A DNA stretch of 64,000 nt, from NCBI RefSeq assembly GCF_001522545.3, contig NC_031799.1:39571265-39635264 (forward strand), written 5' to 3'. Below, one piece after another: positions 35,733 to 46,690 of the stretch. The translations under genes were made by a program, and so were the position numbers. Under the pieces are notes generated by a model. That model made no database searches. It worked only from the letters and a program-made list of their open reading frames with translations, and had not been told where the DNA came from. The number at the start of each line of letters is the position of its first letter. Positions within the stretch are counted from its first letter, which is position 1. The stretch is from Parus major. Its lineage: Eukaryota > Chordata > Aves > Passeriformes > Paridae.

Positions 35733-36509
35733 ATGGATCAACCCAGTTTGGAAAGGACCACAAAAGATATACTTGTTCAGCCTATTGTGGGAAAGGTAGC
35801 TTAGATGAAATTATCTAGCACATTTCAACTACATCTTGAAAATGTGCAGGGATGGCAATTAACCATATACGTGGAGATAAGGTTCCAGTTATTAATGGTT
35901 CTCACTGTAAAAAAAAATGTTTTCTTACATTAAGGTGAAATTTCCCCTGGTGTAACTTAGAAGCTTTTCTATTTATGTTTTCCTTGTGTCCCCTCTGGAA
36001 GAGAAAGCCTCCATTCTATTTGTAGACACCAATCAAATACTGGAACACTTGGATGTGGTGCATCCAGAGACTTCAGGGACAAAAATCTCATTCCAATAGT
36101 CTTTCCTCACAGAGCTGTGTCTCAATCCATTGGTCATCTTTGTGACCATCACTTTGGTCTGTTTCCAGGCTGTCTGCCTATTTTTTTAATTGTGGGGACC
36201 AGAACTGGACACTACTCCAGATGCAACATGGCAAGCACTGAGTATTTTGGGATTATCATTTTTCTCTCTGCGCTATTAGTACCCCTGCAGATGTGTTTGC
36301 CTTCATTACTGGATTGTTAGTCTGACTTGTCCATCACAGCCTTTTCAGCAGGGCTGCTCCCTAACCACACATCGCCCACTCTGGGCCTCTTGTTTTTGTA
36401 ATCCCAGGTGTGAGACTTCACACTTTTCTTCCTTAAACTTCATTCTCTTCTTGATATTTCACTCTCCCTGCTCACTTATGCCCCTCTGTAAAGTATCTTC
36501 CCTTCTGAT
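35733..36509 (-). mobile_element. Old CR1 LINE, 3' part, minus strand
   Basis: The plus strand reads as a diverged reverse-complemented CR1: a CCCAGTTTGGAAAGGACCA start, TTGTGTCCCCTCTGGAAGAG, GACCAGAACTGGACACTACT, CAGCAGGGCTGCTCCCTAAC and a run into AAACTTCATTCTCTTCTTGA. It breaks at 36509 and resumes near 37730 at the next CR1 position, so about 1.2 kb was inserted into it. Many indels indicate an old copy. Confidence 0.85.
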
Positions 36510-36960
36510 TGTTATGGTCTTTTCTAGGATAGAGTTTTTCTTTTTCCTAACTGGTATTGTGATGTTATTTTGGATTTAGTATGAGAATAATGACTATGAG
36601 TCACTGCTGTTTTGGTTGTTGCTAGGTATGGCTTACCCTGTGTAACTCCAGCTTCTCATGCCCTGCTAGCGTGTAGGCTAAAGGGCCACAAGGAGCTGAG
36701 AGGAGACACAGACAGGACAGCTGACCTGTATTGGCCACAGAGATACTCCATGCCATAGAACATCATGCTTAATATAAAAACTGAGGGGAACTGGCTGGAC
36801 GTGTAAATGAGTGGTGAGCAAGTGCATTATACATCAATTGTTTTGTATATTTTAGTTATTTTATCGTAATAATTACCAATTTGTTTTTTCTGTCTGAAAA
36901 GTCTTTAAACTCTCTTAATTCAAGAGTCTTCTCTTTCCTACTCTTCTGTCTTGATTTAAG
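36510..36960 (+). mobile_element. ERVL-type LTR (3' end missing), plus strand
   Basis: It starts TGTTATGGTCTTTTCTAGGA and continues with TTTTGGATTTAGTATGAGAA, GAGAGGAGACACAGACAGGA, CAGCTGACCTG, ATTGGCC (CCAAT box), a TATAAAAA box at 36773-36780, GGTGAGCAAGTGCATTATAC and an AAACTCTCTTAATTCAAGAG block. This is the order of the common avian ERVL LTR. The expected terminal GGGTTAAACCACGACA is not next to it, so the 3' end is deleted or displaced by the following segment. Confidence 0.8.
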
Positions 36961-37729
36961 GCAGTTTAACAGGCAGACACTTGAAAAAAATTACCTCCCA
37001 TTTAGTTTTAGCCTTCTCCTTTCACAAATGAGAGATTAATGTAAGAAGATAGGAAAAAAAAAAAAGTTTACCAAAAAATTAAACAGTAACGGGTAAAAAT
37101 TACATTAATAATTCCTTGATACAATGGTGCTGAACTCTTACAGATTCCCCAGGAACAAAGTAAAATAAAATGGCTGAGAAGGTCCTCCCCCAAGACAGCA
37201 TCTTCTATAGCTGGCCACACCATCAGAAAGAAAGGCAAAATGGCAAGCAAGCCCCCTCTCCCAACCACATGGGGAGAGTCAGAACAAAAAAAGAAAAGCA
37301 ATACAGCAACCAAAATTCTGTGATTGCAAAAACTCCCTTTCCCCTCAAACAAAAATAGGGAACAAGGACAAAACAAAAGGATCCTGGAGTCCAAAACCAG
37401 TCAAATGCCTCCCCTGAGCTGTTTGCTTCATGCAATCTCACAGGGTGCCTCTCTCCCCCAGCAGCAGCAGCTCTGTCAGTAACAGTGGATGGAGAACTCA
37501 GGGCTGGAGAACTAGAGAACTCAGCAACTGGGGCAGTGGTGAACCTCTGCAGGCCTGGTGGCAGCAGTTCCTGCTGCAGACAGGTATTGAGAAATTCACT
37601 GAAACAGCTGCAGACTGAAACAGCTGCAGATTGCAAAATGCAGCTTCTCGGGTTAGATAGATATGGAATATAATTTGCATTCTTTTGGTGAGGGGGAGGG
37701 TTACCCATGACACACACCTGTGTATTCCA
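36961..37729. other. Unidentified 0.75-kb segment inside the CR1
   Basis: This lies between an ERVL-type LTR and the resumed CR1. It is more G+C-rich than unique DNA in its right half, with CAG-rich sequence and a near-tandem 16-base unit (ACTGAAACAGCTGCAG, about 37597-37632). Its right edge reads GGGTTACCCATGACA (to 37712), which resembles an LTR 3' end on the plus strand or, reversed, an LTR start TGTCATGGGTAACCC. Its left edge contains TGTCTTGATTTAAGG (36947). It may be a minus-strand LTR nested in the ERVL LTR, but no target duplication matches. Open frames of up to 164 codons show no recognisable domain. Confidence 0.45.
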
Positions 37730-38790
37730 TTTCCCATCCTGCTAGGCCACTTGTCCACTTAACCACCCAGTTTCAGGTCATCAGAAACTTGGCAGATGTG
37801 TTTTCTATCCCATTATCAAAGCCAAATGTGAAAGCACTGAATAGGCATGGGCCCCTCTGTTAAGTCCTGGGAGAGCCAGCTTTGGGCAGGCTGCCCATCT
37901 GATTAAAAGCTTTTGAACAGCATGCTCTGAATGCAGCCTGTTACCCTGTCTCCTCTCCAATTCACAGCTATCCAACCAATCTGTGTCTTACAAATTTTTG
38001 CAGGAGAAGGCAGTGGGAAAGGGTGCTAAATGCTTTGCTGAAGTCTGCAAGAAACATCCACTGCTGTCCTTAAGAGAAGTGATCAGGCTAGTCTGCCATG
38101 ACTTTATTTTGTTAAACCCATGCTGGCTTTCCCCCATTGTCTTTTTATTTGTTTTCTACTAAGTTATACGAGGACTTGTTTCATTACTTTGCTGGGGACT
38201 GGAGTAAGGTTACTGAACCTGTCATTAGCTTAGTCCTTGACTCCTTTTTGTAGCTAGGCATGACATTTGTCTTCTTCTAGTCATGAGAGACATCCCTTGA
38301 TTTTCACAGCTTATTAAATGCTATAGGCAGTGGTCTTGAAACAGTGCCAGCCACTTTGACACTTTGTGGTAGATTCTGAGTCCATAAATTTATGTGAGTT
38401 GTGTCCTTGTAAGAAATCACAGCTCAGTCCATCTTCCACCACCAGTGTGTCAATGTATGAATCATAGCCTCTTGTTTCTGTGATCTTTTTCTGTGCTCCA
38501 ACAACACTGGCAAAAACAGAGGAAAGAGGATACTGACAATCTCTTTTCATCAGTATTAGTGAAGTTTCCCTCCTTGTTTAGCAATGGACCTTTACCTTCC
38601 TCCTTTTACATAAACTGCAATCCACCTCTGATTTCTTTCCTATTTCACTGGAAGAATTTGAACTTTCCAGTTGTGAGCTTTCCTAGTAAGTTTCTATGAC
38701 CCCTGTTGATATTCATAACTCATGAGTTTAGTATGAAGCTGCCATTCTTCGTGTTTGTTGCCCAGATTATAGGCACTATTATATATGCAC
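37730..38790 (-). mobile_element. Old CR1 LINE, reverse-transcriptase part, minus strand
   Basis: The plus strand matches reverse-complemented CR1 ORF2: CCCAGTTTCAGGTCATCAGA, AACTTGGCAGATGTG, AATGCTTTGCTGAAGTCTGC, ACATCCACTGCTGTCC, AACCCATGCTGGCTTTCCCC, ATGACATTTGTCTTCTTCTA and GTCCATCTTCCACCACC, in correct order. It continues directly from the 35733-36509 piece. Frameshifts and stops are numerous, so it encodes nothing. With the two pieces joined, about 1.8 kb of CR1 is present. Confidence 0.85.
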
Positions 38791-38855
38791 TTAAGGTAGC
38801 TGAATAGCTGGTTTCTTGCCTTTTAGAAAGGTTGGGGAGCATTCTTCACTTCTTC

Positions 38856-40340
38856 AGTACTGGGGCGGGTTAACATTTGGGAAAAAAGTGGAAAACACCC
38901 ACAGATGTGATGGCTCTGAGCGAGGATGCTGAGAGTTTTTTCTCTGCTTGAGACATGGCCATTTCTAAGAACTGACAGCGTTTTTCACCACTGAAAAATG
39001 AGATTACCTTTGTGAATACCACCTTTTAAACCTAATCCTGGGAGCTTCTGGCACTCTTTGTTTTCAGCCTTGAAAGGTAACAGAACTCTGGTGCGGCTGG
39101 GCCCCTGCTCCCCCCACAGCCTGGGCAGCCTGGAGGTGAGGCAAGGGGTTAGGCTGGAGCCCAGTGGCTCCTGGGCTGGGGATGGAGACTGTGGGGTATC
39201 GGCCAGGCTGTGCTGCAGCAGTGGCTCCTCCCAGGAAGCACTCCACGCCCTGCACCCAGGCAAGCCCCCAGATGGCTGTTGACGCTTGCTGACCCCGCCA
39301 TGGCCTGAACAGATGGGTCTAAGCTGAGAACTTTCTGCCCCTTCCCTGCAGCTGCTGGGCTGAGAGAGGGACACCTGAAATCCAACACCATGAATACCTG
39401 CCATGGCTTGGGCCAGATTTTAATCCTTTCACTACCCAGATGAGACCTATAGAATTAATCCCTTTCTAGAGAGAGGAAAGTGAGAGTGATCAACATGTAG
39501 AGAGACAACATAAACCATTAAAGTCTGTGAGGGAAGGAATCAAGCCTCAGATAGAGGTAGAATGAGGAGATGCTTTAATAAACTGAAATATTGTTTTGGT
39601 AAGGCCATGGAGATGAACAATAATATTCTGAAAATAACACCTTTCATTCATGAAAAGAGTATTGGGGGGGAATGAACTATTAAAACTGTAAATCTAAGCA
39701 AAGGTACCCATTGATGAAGACAAGCAGATGGTGAAGTAGCTGTGATCCCATGAGATGCTGGAAGAGAGAGAGTGAAATGAGAGTTGATGAAGACCCTTGG
39801 CCCCAAGGGAGAAAAAGAGAAAACCTTTGTTCCCAGAAATTATCACAGAGACAGAAGAAGAGAACTTTTGTCTTTGAATAATTCATCCTTAACATAATAC
39901 CCCTTGAATTCATGGCCCATGGACACACCTCAGGGTGGTGTGAAAATGGGAGGAGAGCATGATGGCAAAGGTTTTTTTTGGGCAGCTGCCAATCATGAGA
40001 CTGAAAAGCTTTAAGAAAACTGTTTTCTTGTGGAGAACTCTCCATGAAATGACAAGGGAAAACTTCTCTCTCTACAAAGACTGATGAAAAGATTATTGTA
40101 TAGTTGGTACTGCTTTAGCATCTCAAGTTTTGTCTCTATGTTGTCAGTTGGACAAGGGAATGGTTGGGTGGTGGGGAGGAAAGATTTTATTCTGGTTTCT
40201 TATTCTTGTAGCTCTGTTAATAAACTTTCTTTAATCCTTTTAGTTTTTGAGCCTGTTTTTCCCTTCTCCTAATCCATAGCTCACAGAAAGAGATAAGTAA
40301 GTATTCTGATGATTTTTAATTAGTTCTTGAAACCACCACA
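38856..40340 (+). mobile_element. Long LTR family, copy B (~1.48 kb)
   Basis: It aligns block by block with copies A and C: GGAAAACACCCACAGATGTG, TTTCACCACTGAAAAATGAG, a G+C-rich part near 39060-39360, TGAAATCCAACACCATGAAT, CAGATGAGACCTATAG, TACCCCTTGAATTCATGGCC, CTTGTGGAGAACTCTCCATG and AATAAA at 40219-40224, then GAGCCTGTTTTTCCCTTCTC. The first bases (AGTACTGG for TGTGCTGG) are mutated. It appears to end AAACCACCACA at 40340, before the extra 55-base block that closes copies A and C. No target duplication is clear. Confidence 0.78.
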
Positions 40341-42023
40341 ACCACTCTGGTAGGTGTGTTTATCTACCCTCTTGCTTATGAATAAGCAGGTGTTATAGCT
40401 TTGGTCCCTATCTAACAAGTTCATTAATTAGAGGAAAAATATTTTAGAAAATTTTTGTCTATACTATCTTTTCTGACAGCTGCAATTTCTGTCAAAACAG
40501 AAAACTCACTCTTTTCTCATGTACATGGTAGTCGAGATCTTTGCTTAGAACCTATTTATAGTGGATTGAACTTAACCCATACTCTTTTAAATTCAACAGA
40601 GGTTAAGTTCTTCCATGCTTTGCAATTCACAAAGTGAATAATTTGAATGGAATACAAGAATTTTGGTGTTTCTATCGTCTTAATTATTAGCAGGCCAAAG
40701 GAAGAATCAAAGCATTATGTAAACTGTGTATTTAAGATTTAGACTATTGTTTTGCAGACACTTATACAGCATTTATTGATCAGCAAATTAGACACAACTT
40801 CTATTTACATAAGTGAAAATCATTAATGCCCATACTGAATATAAACTAGATAAACATCACTTTTTCATAAAGGGTAATGATCCTCTAAACCCTCTAAATA
40901 TTCCAAACCTTTAGTAATTAATACCAGGTGTAGATTTTTAAAGGGATAATCTTTGCAGCATTCAAGTATTCACTTTTTTCATATTTATAGTATCTGAAGC
41001 TCTTGTCATGGTGTTAAAATCTAAAAGAATGCTGGTGGCCTTTAAATTAGTTGCTCCTCCTTTCCTCATTTCTTTTTCCACCACCGATACATACTTTTTA
41101 TTTGTGGTATTTATTTCAGAAACAGGTTTTGAAGATTTTTTTTTCCTGTTTCCCACTTCAGATGGAAGTTAAGATGGAAATAATATTTTTTTTACAAAGA
41201 CACAGTTCTTAATATAACGTGTTTTCTAGGTAATAGCTATGATCACAAAAACAGTAAAGAGTAGTGTATATTAAAAACATTTAAATCTTAAATTCAAGTA
41301 AACACTTTAGAAGCAAGTAAAATACTATATATTTGCTTTTAAATTGCTGTATTTCTTCTGCTTTTTGAGCTCTGTTTGTTTACACATCAAAGAAAAATTT
41401 AAAATAATTCAAGGCAATTGACTGTTGCCACAAGTGGGTTGTACCTTTGCATTTTATTTTGGAGAGTGATTTCCCAACAGGGACTTAAAAAAAACAAATC
41501 AATAGTCTGAAGAGTTTTGTGGCAGAATTCGGTTAAGTAATACAGGCACAAACAGATTGCACTGCATGCAAGTATACTCTCCTACTTTTTAGTTGTTAGG
41601 TTTTTTTTGAGTGCTGACACATCATCTTGGTAGTATCCTAGATGATTTACAGGTAACTATAGAAATGTCAGTTCCCTTAAGTCTTGTGGACATCTGGATG
41701 TTTTCTCAATCGATGTTGAAGCACAGTGAAATTATGGCCTTTAACTAATATTAATAGTAAAAAAAAATCAGCAGGAAGAAAGCAAATCAACCCCTCATCA
41801 GACCGACCATGAGCTGCTGTTGATTATCCAAGTGGTATTTTGTCATTGAAACCTCAGTTGGTTAATCACTTTAAACTGTCCATTTGTGTCAGACTGTCCT
41901 TCTAACTTAAGTAAATATTGCAAGGCTACTCTATCAACTTCAGATGAGCTTTAAGCATGTTACAAATTTTATTCCCTACCAACTAAGAGAACTACAGTGA
42001 AGAATTGAAAGAAATACAGAAAG
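40341..42023. other. Unique AT-rich DNA
   Basis: No gene or repeat family recognised. Confidence 0.55.
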
Positions 42024-42038
42024 AAAAAAAAAAAAAAN

Positions 42039-42077
<39 letters not shown>
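42024..42077. repeat. Poly(A) run containing the window's only N
   Basis: Fifty-four positions read A except one N at 42038. The upstream sequence is A-rich but shows no retrocopy body. The N shows that the assembler could not settle the homopolymer, so the true length is uncertain. Confidence 0.95.
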
Positions 42078-42082
<5 letters not shown>

Positions 42083-45000
42083 TGTATCAAATAAGGATTG
42101 TCCAGGTAAAAAGGAAGCCTAAATGCATTCTGATGTCCAGAAGGTGTTGCAGGAATTGCATCTGGACATTTGAATTCTGTCAATTGATTATCTTGAAACA
42201 TTTTCATTGACTGAATAAAGCTGCCTGTGACCAGTGGGCAAGCTTTCTGCCCAAGCATATCAACAGATTATGTAAAAAAATACAAAACTCTAAAATTCCA
42301 TTTTTGTAACCTTATTATTTTCTAACCATAATATTTTATCTCTACTAGGTAATTAAAAGTAGATTAACAGTGTGTGCGAAAGACTGCTTTGGAATGCAAA
42401 GGCATCTGTCTTGAGGGGATCGCTCTGCTATTTAGTTCTTGACATACAGGGTCTTGGTAAGGAGGAATTAAAGCTAAAGTGAAAGGTCTAGATATAGCAA
42501 GAAGGAAGAATTGTGCTTGCTATTCTAGATTGTGATAAAGTGCAAACTGGAATGCCCAAACTGATGCATTTAAACTCCTACTGATGTTTTTCTTCTGGTG
42601 TATCATACAGCTGAATCAGCTTGTTGCTTTTTAAGATGATAAAAAATTATACTCTTCCTTTTTTTTCCCCCCTTACCTGACACATTCACTGTCTGTCACT
42701 TCAGGGAGTGTAGTAGTTTCTTGTAGTAGGACAAGCAGCACCTTTATTTAAGGGAGCTAATATAAATAACTTTACAGAGGATAGGGCAGTAGAGAGGCAT
42801 CAGCACTTCAGGAGCAGAGGAGCAGCAAGCCTCTAAATCAATCCCTTCTTTTCCTAAGAGCAGTTTTTACTGTGCTCACATCAGTTACCTGTTTCGCAGC
42901 TCAGCCTCAAAGAGAGGAATAGACAAAACTAAATGAAGATGTGTTACAGTATTGTTAAATGGATGGCTTGGTTTAGAGTTCTCCTGGGACATCTTTGCTA
43001 TTGAACAAAGGTATATATGAAACATGCAATCAGCTTAGATATTCCAACTAAAAAAGTGTTAAGTGAAAATACTCATGAGAAAGCAGTGGACCTTCCTTTT
43101 GAGATCATCAGAAGCTTAAGAACCTTAAGAAGTAAGCTTTATACTCTTCTGTTGCTAGTTTGGAACATTCAAAGCTTTTGGTGTAAGCTGTGTAAATACA
43201 GTGTAAGTTGAGATCAAAAATTCTTTTACTCAGTGTGAGAAAAGAACATAAATAGATTAACTAATTTGGAATTTATTTATCAATTCTCATATTAATTACA
43301 ATTTGAAAAGCTAAAAGCCAGTGGAAAAATAAAATTTAAAAACTTACAATAGACATGGAAGATCTACAGCTTCACTACCTTTTCTGTATCGGGAAGTCAG
43401 GTGTAAGACTTTGAGACAGCTACAGACGATAAAGTTAAGTGCACCAAGAAGGACAGAGTAGGGAAATACCATGATTTCTTCATGTAAGAGCTAAATTATT
43501 TTTTCTTATTTCCACACTTTACTCCCTGAAATTTAAATATAAGAATGTATTTTTGTTAAATTTTCTGAAACACAGATTCTTTTAATCTATTTCTTGATGC
43601 TCTAGAGATCCTTTTATAAGATAAAATAACAATTACAGTCAGGTTCTAGTTTTCTCTTAAATTGAGAAAAGTGTTGGTTCATTACTATTGAAATTGTTAG
43701 TGAGAATATAATGATACGGTATATCAAAAGATATTCTGAAACATCTGGAAAAGTGCTAATTATTCACATTTCTTTTGATATTTTCAAAATTGTCAGTCTT
43801 ATTTGAAGTCATTTGAAAGTAAAATAATTTTGAACAATTCCTTTAAAGTACTACATTTCAAAGATTCTTTAAGTTTTTAGAAATTTATTTTCAAGATTTT
43901 TTACTTATTTTTTCCTTTTGTATAACATATTTTTAATACAATGATATGTGAAAACTTTTTCAGTCAAGAAAATAATTTATAGCTAGTCCCTAGTTTATAG
44001 ATATAATCTTCTTCATTCAGTTTTGCTACTGCACTTGCAGAACAAAAAAATCTTGTCCTCAAGGACAGATTTTTATGACAACTCTTGGGTTAATGTTTTT
44101 GTTGTTTTTTTTTTTCTCAATAGCCACAGATATTTTATATTTATGAATCTTGTGACAAAGCCTAATATTGCAATCAAAACCTTGTAAATTTATCCCTGTA
44201 TGATCCTACCTTACCAATAATCTCTTTTTCCTATGATCATAAAAGTCCCAAGAAGGGGACTTTTAAAAGGACTTCTAAAAATGTTTTTTTCTGACTTTAT
44301 AAAGAGAAAAGCATTTTTACTAAGGAGACTGACAACCTCTGAAATAAATTATTCACAAAAGCAGAGACTTCAGTCTCTTAAAATTCAGTCTATTAAAATT
44401 CAACAAAAACATTTAGCATATTTTTGTCATAAACAGTAGTGATAAGCAGGTCTTACCTTTGCTCAGTCTTCCTCTTTCTCAAGGTAGTCTCTTCTTGCTG
44501 CTGTTCCAGTTTTTAAACTTATGGTCTTGAGAATTCACGAATAAAGCAGTTGCAATATTTTTCACCTACGGCAAGATAACTTTCTAAAACATTCTGTCTT
44601 TGGTATCTACTCTAATGTCACCATCAGTGCAATTTGAGAGCATCTGAAACAAATAGGAGGCATTTTTTCATCAGGAGCGAACCACAGTATTTGCCTGTGT
44701 TCTTGGATAACTAGAAAGGAAAGAAGGAAGAAATAAAATAAATCACAATGTTACCATATTTTCTGAAAGAGTTATTGCTGGATCTTTTACATGATGAAGC
44801 AGATACTCAGAAAAAGCATTGAAGTGATCTGTGGTCCAGAGACAATATATCTAGTATTATTTTAATAGTCATTCAGTGTATCAGCTTCTCTTTCTTTAAA
44901 AGGAGAATTTGTATCCTGAGTAAATATGCAATTAAATGAAAAAAAAAATAAAATCAAGAGATCATTGTGGACAGCCTATCCTTAAACTGTGAAATGAAAT

Positions 45001-45194
45001 TCTAGGAGAAAGATCAGTTTGCAAGCATGCAATTAGCTTACAGATTACATTGTGTCCTTCTCACTTGTGTCTCCTTAAGGAGAGGATTTTTCCTTTACAG
45101 TAATGTGTGTCCTAAGAAGGAATACGTGGCTTGTTGGTATCACCCAAGATATATAGAGAAGTACATCAGAACTATAAATTCCTAAAGGAGGAGG
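42078..45194. other. Unique AT-rich DNA with one doubtful LTR-like patch
   Basis: Mostly unrecognised. At about 42708-42930 the minus strand shows AATAAAGGTGCTGC and ends AAGAAACTACTACA, which could be a worn LTR end, but the TATA-like and poly(A) motifs are too close together for a normal R region, so I do not call it. Short open frames (43017-43211, 44233-44439) show no domain. Confidence 0.5.
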
Positions 45195-45390
45195 AATCAT
45201 AGAATAGTTTGGGTTAGAAGGGACCTTTAAATGTCACCTGGTCCAACCCCCCTGCTATGGGCAGGAATATCTTTAACTAGATCAGGTTGTTCAAAACCCC
45301 ATCCAACATGACTTTGAATGTTTACAGGGATGGGGTATACTGCCTTTCTGGGAAACTCTGTTCCAGGGTTTCAATACCCTCATCATATAT
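45195..45390 (-). mobile_element. CR1 LINE 3' end, minus strand (part 1 of an interrupted copy)
   Basis: The plus strand reads AATCATAGAATAGTTTGGGT, TAGAAGGGACCTTTAAATGT, TGGTCCAACCCCCCTGC and ATCCAACATGACTTTGAATG, a reverse-complemented CR1 3' UTR, until about 45390, where it becomes unrecognisable. The next CR1 block appears at about 46290. Confidence 0.92.
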
Positions 45391-46285
45391 TTTTTTCTTG
45401 TTGTGTTCCAATGTGTGGAACAACAAGGAGCTCTTTTAAGAATGGATGGCTGGGAATGAAATTAAACCAAAAAAAAGAAAACATTGTACCTGAGAACTGT
45501 TTACTGGTAATGAAAGAGCAAATTATAAAGTATTTACTCTATTAAAGATGGCTAGAGAAGACAGAGCAAGAGGAAGAAAAATGGGAGAGGGAGAGAGAAG
45601 ACAGAGGGGAAAAGAGGGAATTATCTATCACCAGAGGTTGGGGAGCACTGTCAATGTCCACAAGGTGAGGGGTGTTCTCACAGCCTGCCTGGGGACAGCA
45701 CCCCCAGTGACCAGACCAGAGGTGAGGTGGGAGATCCAGAAGCCTGGACAGGGTGATGACGAGGATCACGTGGTGGGCAGGCTCAGAGGCAGGCTGGTTT
45801 GGACACAGGTGACGCAGGCAGGGACACAGACACAAAGCAGTCAGGACAGTGGTCAGGGACACAGGGGCAGGAGAGATGCAAGCAAGAGCCAGCGAGGGCA
45901 GGAGAGCCAAAAGACAGGGCTCCAAAAGCAAGTTCAAAAAGCCTCCAAAGAGTCAAAAATAAGAACCCTCAAGAGCTCTCCAAGGCTTATGATGCAGTTA
46001 TTTTTTATGCCCTTGGCTCCTCCCAACATCCACCTGCTGACAGGAAATGATTCCCCCAGTTCAAAGTCCCACTGCATCCATTGGTAGAGACCTTTTGCTG
46101 TCTGACTGGGGTACAGTGTTCCCCTGCTGACTTCTTGTCCCACGTGAGACAGGACAGGCTGGCCAGGTGAAATCTCCCCAGAGACATCTTCACTGAGCTG
46201 CCTCCTGGACATGGAACATGTGCAACCCCTCTCCCACATGACTCAACCTTTGTTGAGGCATAACAAAACTGGACTGGCTCCTCAG
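45391..46285 (-). mobile_element. LTR-like insert inside CR1, minus strand
   Basis: About 0.9 kb of non-CR1, mostly G+C-richer DNA separates two consecutive parts of one CR1. On the minus strand it may start TGTTATGCCTCAACAAAGG (46265), and it has a CCAATGG box (about 46077-46083) and a CATAAAAAATA TATA-like box (about 46000-46010), then a CT-rich end near 45550. This suggests an LTR, but its exact ends, poly(A) signal and family are unclear. The region 45391-45545 is AT-rich and may be CR1 decay or element end. A 179-codon plus frame (45548-46087) lies wholly inside and shows no domain. Confidence 0.5.
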
Positions 46286-46690
46286 ACTTATATTTAAGTT
46301 TGAATATACTTTCTTTTAATTTAAAAAAATCATTTGTGCTATCACAGTAGGCTCTGCTAAAAAGTCTGTTGCCATTTTTCTTATAAACCTTAATGAAGCA
46401 TTGAAAGGCTACGAGGACATCTCCCTGGTGCCTTCTCTTCTCCAGACTCAACAACCCCAGCCTTTCCTTACAGGAGAGACATACCATCCCTCTAATATTA
46501 TTTTGGCTCTCTTCTGGATCAGCTCAAACAGGTGTGTGTCTTTCCTGTGCTGAGTACCCCAGACCTGGACAGAGATTCATACCTGGGGTCTCGTAAAATC
46601 AAGTGAGGGAGAGTCATCTCCCTTGAACTGCTGGTGACACTGCTTTTGATGCAGCCCACTCTGTGGTTGGCTATGCTCTAGGCTTCTCAT
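46286..46690 (-). mobile_element. CR1 LINE, end of ORF2, minus strand (part 2)
   Basis: The plus strand shows CCTTCTCTTCTCCAGACTCA, ACAACCCCAGCCT, GGATCAGCTCAAACAGGTGT, ACCTGGGGTCTCGTAAAATC and TTTTGATGCAGCCCA in reverse CR1 order. On the minus strand a frame from 46487 to about 46293 still reads LGLLSLEKRR..., FQCF and YKKNGNRLFSRA, recognisable as the CR1 ORF2 C-terminus. It is a fossil remnant: the frame starts inside the element and runs on into the inserted DNA. Confidence 0.92.

Noticed and set aside
42708..42930. Worn minus-strand LTR
   Set aside because: A poly(A) signal and a CA-type end exist, but the TATA-like motif is only about ten bases from AATAAA and no 5' end can be found.
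45542..46087. 179-codon plus frame and 131-codon minus frame
   Set aside because: They fall in the G+C-rich insert inside CR1. They mirror each other on opposite strands and show only low-complexity composition.
46005..46487. 160-codon minus frame as a gene
   Set aside because: Its first 65 or so residues are the CR1 ORF2 C-terminus and the rest runs into inserted LTR-like DNA. It is a fossil, described under CR1.
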